The notes under the pieces: generated by a model
The model's input: only the letters and a program-made list of their open reading frames with translations
The model's database searches: none
What the model was told of the DNA's origin: nothing
Made by a program: the position numbers and the translations under genes
Shown here: piece after piece, positions 13,268 through 13,787 of the stretch
Position numbering within the stretch: the first letter of the stretch is position 1
How the letters are laid out: each line of letters opens with the position of its first letter
Origin: JBFLVQ01 sp040758525
GTDB lineage: Bacteria; Acidobacteriota; Blastocatellia; Chloracidobacteriales; JADJPF01
Assembly (NCBI GenBank): GCA_040758525.1
Contig: JBFLVQ010000193.1
Coordinates: 1-13,787 of the forward strand
Length of the DNA: 13,787 bases
Direction: 5' to 3'

Positions 13268-13787
13268 ATGTTAAATAATAGAGCTAGATTAGATAGAAGC
13301 CTTTTAATAAATGGTTGGCGCAGTGGCTTTGCCCTCCTTGGCGGGGATCGTAAACAGGCTAGTGAACTTGTTTCAGAGAGTGTAGATGCTTGGTTAACTT
13401 ATCCAGAGAAACAAGAGAAGCGCAAATATTTTAAGCTTAAATCACGAGATACTCGCAATAAAATAATCTTTGATCCCGTGATGCTGCTCCAATATCTGCT
13501 ATATCAAACTGCCGAGCGCTTCGAGAAGAAACAAGAGCAGGATTATCTAAGTGGCAAACTATTGCTTCATCAACAGACAATGATTACACGCTTTATCAAG
13601 CACCTTATCTTTATATCGATGGAGCATAAGTCTTTTCAAGTAACAGTTGGGTTATGTCGGGTACTACACAATTATAACAACACAAAGACCCAGAAAATTT
13701 ATGAGACACTGACTCAATCAGGAATTTGCCATAACAGCAACGATCCATATCGTGACTATAGCAAAGCCGATGATCAGTATCGTGATT
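13268..13787 (+). CDS. Unidentified protein, 3' truncated by the window edge
   Basis: An ATG at 13268 opens a frame that stays open for 173 codons to the window end. The protein is rich in Lys, Arg, Gln, Leu and Tyr, has no signal peptide or membrane segment, and looks soluble and helical. Notable stretches: GWRSGFALLGGDRKQASELV (residues 16-35), a Lys-rich KRKYFKLKSRDTRNK (51-65), and a hydrophobic FIKHLIFISMEHKSFQVTVG (107-126) followed by LCRVLHNYN. I do not recognise a named family; it vaguely recalls uncharacterised acidobacterial proteins found near regulators. There is no strong ribosome-binding site (only CGGTG about 5 nt upstream). Same strand as the kinase, 193 bases away, so it is probably a separate unit. 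Coding is supported by open length and by codon choice like its neighbours. Confidence 0.7.
   Translation, partial: MLNNRARLDRSLLINGWRSGFALLGGDRKQASELVSESVDAWLTYPEKQEKRKYFKLKSRDTRNKIIFDPVMLLQYLLYQTAERFEKKQEQDYLSGKLLLHQQTMITRFIKHLIFISMEHKSFQVTVGLCRVLHNYNNTKTQKIYETLTQSGICHNSNDPYRDYSKADDQYRD

Noticed and set aside
1..13787. Frequent GATCG/CGATC-type words across the window, considered as a HIP1-like repeat
   Set aside because: Full GCGATCGC copies were not seen and many cases fit ATC/GAT codon use; I did not count them, so no claim is made.

Overview
The window looks like chromosomal DNA from a Gram-negative (diderm) bacterium with moderate G+C. lpxI is the direct sign of a lipid A-making outer membrane. 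The mix of a zinc-ribbon Ser/Thr kinase with an extracellular FGE-like domain, LpxI, an M1 peptidase with a HEAT tail and many small zinc-ribbon proteins resembles Acidobacteriota, perhaps class Blastocatellia. That placement is from recognition, not a search, and is moderate at best. No transposase, integrase, phage gene, CRISPR array, tRNA or rRNA is visible.

Layout. 1-15: the first codons of a minus-strand gene leaving the left edge. 170-1081 (-): serine acetyltransferase (cysE). 1082-1766: two intergenic stretches around a 55-codon PLDc_N-like membrane protein (1426-1593). The first stretch holds a plus-strand promoter and intrinsic terminator with no ORF between them, a candidate small RNA or attenuated leader. 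1767-4948 (+): a tight four-gene unit of thiolase, tiny membrane protein, cysteine-rich protein and histidine ammonia-lyase, preceded by a promoter and a perfect 8-6-8 inverted repeat. 5225-6965 (+): radical SAM protein with a shortened SPASM-like tail, overlapping a family I inorganic pyrophosphatase. 6979-10280 (-): M1 aminopeptidase with HEAT repeats, then lpxI, joined by an ATGA overlap. 10281-10408: divergent promoter region with an inverted repeat. 10409-10918 (+): zinc-ribbon/three-TM protein, possibly leaderless. 11038-13074 (+): receptor-type Ser/Thr kinase with a degenerate FGE domain. 13268-end (+): a partial, unidentified ORF.

Most enzymes are housekeeping or catabolic: cysteine synthesis, acyl-CoA thiolysis or condensation, histidine degradation, pyrophosphate hydrolysis, lipid A synthesis and peptide trimming. 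Points that deserve attention are the ORF-free transcription unit at 1211-1334, the overlapping radical SAM/pyrophosphatase pair, the coupling of a HEAT-tailed peptidase to lpxI, the leaderless zinc-ribbon membrane gene behind a palindromic divergent promoter, and a kinase sensor domain that has lost the FGE catalytic cysteines. I did not find a convincing new defence or mobile system.

Several starts were set by Shine-Dalgarno position instead of longest ORF: GTG at 1081 for cysE, TTG at 10280 for the peptidase and ATG at 11038 for the kinase.
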